The notes beneath the pieces are model-generated. The model had not been told where the DNA came from. It made no database searches and worked only from the letters and a program-made list of their open reading frames with translations. From NCBI GenBank assembly GCA_018900995.1, contig JAHIFH010000017.1, positions 1 to 7,025 on the forward strand: DNA of 7,025 nt. The letters run 5' to 3'. Both the position numbers and the translations under genes were made by a program. The DNA is from Patescibacteria group bacterium. Its GTDB lineage: Bacteria > Patescibacteriota > Microgenomatia > PFEM01 > JAHIFH01. Shown piece after piece: positions 5,157 to 7,025 of this stretch (position 1 is its first letter; each line of letters opens with the position of its first letter).

Positions 5157-5869
5157 TTCTTCTCTTTTTTTGCTTTTTTCTCCCAAGCTTCCCTGCCCTC
5201 CTTAGCAGCTTCACCGATGACAGAAACAATTAACTTGATTGTTCCTACGGCATCATCATTAGCCGGTATTACGTAGTCTATCAAATCGGGGTTAGAATTA
5301 GAATCAACAACCGCCACCACCGTAATTCCTTTTTGATTGGCTTCCTTAACTACAATCTCTTCTGTCTTGGTATCGACTACAAAAATGACTTTAGGTAAAC
5401 CTTCTAATCCAACCAAGCCACCAAGTTTTTTCTCTAAACGATCAATTTCTCGATCAATTAATAATTGTTCTCTTTTAGTGTATTTCTTGTACTCACCTTT
5501 TTCCCTTTTCTCTCTCATTTTTATTAGCCGGTCGATTCTCTTTTTTATTTCTTCCCAATTAGTAATTGTTCCCCCGAGCCATCTTTGGTCAACAAAAGGC
5601 ATCCCTGCTTTTTTTGCCTCTTCTTTAATAATCGCCTGTGCTTGCCGTTTGGCGCCCACAAAAACAATCTGCCTGCCCTCGGCTGCCGTAGCTTTAACGA
5701 ATTCGGCGGCATTTTCTAAACCTTCCTTTGTCTTAGCTAAATCAAAAATATGAATGCCGTCACGAACACCAAACAAATAATCCTTCATCTTAGGATTCCA
5801 GCGACGCGCCTGATGACCGAAATGAGCTCCGGCTTCCAGCAAATCTTTAAGTGAGATTTTAGTAGCCAT
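5153..5869 (-). CDS. rpsB: 30S ribosomal protein S2
   Basis: S2 is a late-assembling small-subunit protein, 238 residues here and close to the usual 230-260. Conserved features are LLEAGAHFGHQARRWNPKM (10-28), the GVRDGIHIFDLAKT segment (34-47), DQRWLGGTITNW (94-105), a charged coiled-coil hairpin (about 106-150), and VVDSNSNPDLIDYVIPANDDA (187-207). The C-terminal tail is lysine-rich. The ATG start is supported by AAGGA (5882-5878) eight bases upstream. The TGA stop overlaps the tsf start. A promoter and a hairpin leader precede the gene, so this is the likely head of the rpsB-tsf-frr-rseP operon. Confidence 0.98.
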   Translation of the reverse strand: MATKISLKDLLEAGAHFGHQARRWNPKMKDYLFGVRDGIHIFDLAKTKEGLENAAEFVKATAAEGRQIVFVGAKRQAQAIIKEEAKKAGMPFVDQRWLGGTITNWEEIKKRIDRLIKMREKREKGEYKKYTKREQLLIDREIDRLEKKLGGLVGLEGLPKVIFVVDTKTEEIVVKEANQKGITVVAVVDSNSNPDLIDYVIPANDDAVGTIKLIVSVIGEAAKEGREAWEKKAKKEKK

Positions 5870-5889
5870 GAATTGTTTCCTTAAACCTC

Positions 5890-5927
5890 TATCCGGAAGG
5901 GGTAGTCAGGAAACTTCGTTCCGGATA
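5890..5927 (-). promoter_or_regulatory. Hairpin in the rpsB leader (possible S2 autoregulatory element)
   Basis: TATCCGGAA and TTCCGGATA (5919-5927 with 5890-5898) form a perfect 9-bp stem around a 20-nt loop. No T-run follows, so this is not an intrinsic terminator. It lies inside the predicted rpsB leader and ends 7 bases before the Shine-Dalgarno. The rpsB mRNA is autoregulated by S2 in E. coli; whether this hairpin does the same job is inference. Confidence 0.55.
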
Positions 5928-5941
5928 TGTGTATTTTCCTA

Positions 5942-5971
5942 ATTTTAACACAAAAAACTATGGTTTGACAA
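5942..5971 (-). promoter_or_regulatory. Candidate promoter of the rpsB-tsf-frr-rseP operon
   Basis: On the minus strand: TTGTCA (5971-5966, five of six), an 18-nt spacer, and TAAAAT (5947-5942, five of six) preceded by TG at the extended -10 position. The start would fall near 5935, leaving a leader of about 65 nt that contains the hairpin. The -35 overlaps the last codons of the upstream cyclodeaminase gene. No intrinsic terminator separates the two genes. Confidence 0.65.
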
Positions 5972-6491
5972 GGCTCTCAGTCCCGTTTAAAACCTGGTCT
6001 ACTTTATCCTTTAACTCCCCAAGATATTTTTCATCCTTAATATAGGGCAGATTAGCTCGTACGTTTTCTAGGGCACCATAAATAGCGGCTGTAGTTAATT
6101 CTATTGCACAAAAAGCATCAGAACGGAGATTTTGATTGCCATGCTCGGAAGCATAACATGCCATTTTTAAAACTGCTAAAGATTTTTGGGCGGTTTCCAG
6201 CGGGACTTCAGCCGCCCTTTTAATTGCTTCTTGACTACTCTTAGTCTTAATTACATCCATAAAAGCCTTTGCGTCCTTATCGGCTAATTTGAAGAGCTCG
6301 CTCTGTAGCTTAATAGCTCGATTACTTAATTGCTTAAATTCTTCTTCTACATCTTTATATTTCCCCTTCCCAATCGTCAAAATGGCAACTTTATTAACCA
6401 AAGCCGCCGCCATTGCCCCGGCTAAAGCCGAAGCGCTACCACCACCAGGGGCAGGTTTTTTTGAGGATAAATCTTTAAGGAATTTTTTCAT
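5958..6491 (-). CDS. Formiminotetrahydrofolate cyclodeaminase-like protein (FTCD C-terminal domain as a separate protein)
   Basis: This 177-residue all-helical protein belongs to the FTCD_C (cyclodeaminase/cyclohydrolase) family. Members convert 5-formimino-THF to 5,10-methenyl-THF plus ammonia, or act as methenyl-THF cyclohydrolases. The signature KKPAPGGGSASALAGAMAAA is at 11-30, with LTIGKGKY at 38-45. A conserved second block, GNQNLRSDAFCAIELTTAAI (118-137), continues to NVRANL (143-148). Its ATG overlaps the stop of the upstream formiminotransferase gene as ATGA, so the two products are probably made in equal amounts and work in sequence. In vertebrates the two activities are fused in one polypeptide. 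Which folate reaction it performs here cannot be read from sequence alone. Confidence 0.9.
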   Translation of the reverse strand: MKKFLKDLSSKKPAPGGGSASALAGAMAAALVNKVAILTIGKGKYKDVEEEFKQLSNRAIKLQSELFKLADKDAKAFMDVIKTKSSQEAIKRAAEVPLETAQKSLAVLKMACYASEHGNQNLRSDAFCAIELTTAAIYGALENVRANLPYIKDEKYLGELKDKVDQVLNGTESLVKP

Positions 6492-7025
6492 TTTTTCAAT
6501 CTTTCTTCTAAAATTTGGTCTTTTTTGAAGTCAATAAGTTGTAATTCTTTTAAATCAATCTCTTCCAAAGCCGCTCTTGGCACCATGCCATAGATTTCTG
6601 AACCCAAAACCTTAACTCCTCGCTTCTCGGTTTCCTCTTTGATTTTCCGAAAAACAACATCCATATTGGTTTTTTCAAAATCACAAAGATTCATGGAAAC
6701 CTGAACAAAGCCTTTGTCTTTGATTTCAAAACCCAAAGCTTTGACTGCCGGAAAACCGCCATCTTTTTCCCGAACAATTTTGGCAATCTCTTTGGCAATC
6801 TGAACATCTTTTGAATCTAAATTAACATTATAAGCAATCAAAAATTTTCTTGCCCCTATGACCATGGCTCCAGCAGTGAGATGCATTTTCGCAGGACCAA
6901 AATCAGGTTTCCTATCGAGATTAGTGGCAATTTCTTTTTTCAGCCCTTCATATTCCCCTTTTCGAACATTGGCTAAATTAACTCGTTCCGGTCTGGTCGC
7001 GGCGGCCTCATATAAATAAACTGGG
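6488..7025 (-). CDS. Glutamate formiminotransferase (FTCD N-terminal part as a separate protein), 5' end outside the window
   Basis: The reading frame stays open past the internal ATG at 6886 to the window edge. It gives 178 residues starting PVYLYEAAATRPERVNLANV, so the real start lies beyond 7025 and roughly 110-120 residues are missing. Family landmarks are RKPDFGPAKMHLTAGAMVIG (a pterin/formimino-site region), ARKFLIAYNVNL, FVQVSMNLCDFEKTNMDVVF and VLGSEIYGMVPRAALEE, ending with DQILEERL. The enzyme moves a formimino group between N-formiminoglutamate and tetrahydrofolate. Homologues can also take the formyl group of 5-formyl-THF, and bacterial members have been shown to replace 5-formyl-THF cycloligase. 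The product would feed the overlapping cyclodeaminase. Family assignment is strong; histidine breakdown is unproven, because no hut genes are visible. Confidence 0.94.
   Translation of the reverse strand, partial: PVYLYEAAATRPERVNLANVRKGEYEGLKKEIATNLDRKPDFGPAKMHLTAGAMVIGARKFLIAYNVNLDSKDVQIAKEIAKIVREKDGGFPAVKALGFEIKDKGFVQVSMNLCDFEKTNMDVVFRKIKEETEKRGVKVLGSEIYGMVPRAALEEIDLKELQLIDFKKDQILEERLKK

Noticed and set aside
4686..5186. EF-Ts starting at the ATG at 5186
   Set aside because: This start lies 34 bases inside rpsB and adds ten residues with no family match. The ATG at 5156 overlaps the rpsB stop as ATGA and has a ribosome-binding site.
5337..5753. 138-codon open frame on the plus strand opposite rpsB
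   Set aside because: It is an antisense shadow of a strongly conserved ribosomal protein gene, has a serine-rich low-complexity composition, and has no promoter or ribosome-binding site.
1..7025. CRISPR array, insertion sequence, integrase or attachment site
   Set aside because: No regularly spaced direct repeats, transposase or recombinase motifs, or terminal inverted repeats were seen.

Overview
This window looks like a compact, AT-rich bacterial chromosome segment, most likely from a reduced-genome lineage of the Candidatus Patescibacteria (CPR, Parcubacteria-like). That assignment is an inference. It rests on a very short bacterial-type prolyl-tRNA synthetase with a zinc-ribbon-like linker where the editing domain should be, a minimal EF-Ts, genes packed by 4- to 29-base overlaps, and a shrunken version of the classic rpsB-tsf-pyrH-frr-uppS-cdsA-dxr-rseP-proS cluster. 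TGA is used as an ordinary stop (rpsB, tsf and the formiminotransferase end with it), so there is no sign of UGA recoding.

Layout, right to left on the minus strand. From 7025 to 5958 are a partial glutamate formiminotransferase and a separate cyclodeaminase, joined by an ATGA overlap; both belong to folate one-carbon metabolism. A promoter at the end of the second gene and a 9-bp hairpin leader precede rpsB. Then come tsf, frr and rseP (5869-2978), which are tightly overlapping or 3 bases apart. These supply ribosomal protein S2, elongation factor Ts, ribosome recycling factor and an intramembrane site-2 protease. At the left end, proS and yvcK (first 57 codons only) overlap by 8 bases and form another minus-strand unit with its own promoter.

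Between rseP and proS (about 1490-3006) sits an accessory-looking module. A plus-strand gene encodes a 296-residue protein that joins a sigma-70 region-4-like -35-binding helix-turn-helix to an RNA polymerase alpha-CTD/HhH-like domain, with no recognisable sigma region 2. It starts about 10 bases after a perfect TTGACA-N16-TATAAT promoter, so its mRNA is probably nearly leaderless. Back to back with it is a near-consensus minus-strand promoter (TTGACA-N17-TATACT). That promoter drives a roughly 200-nt leader carrying an immediate intrinsic-terminator-like hairpin, then an 85-residue cysteine-rich protein with a strong Shine-Dalgarno, closed by a clear intrinsic terminator. This divergent pair is the most novel part of the window.

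The flanking genes are ordinary housekeeping functions of translation, membrane proteolysis and C1 metabolism. The module may be a transcriptional regulator with a co-regulated or target small protein; this is a hypothesis, not something the sequence proves.
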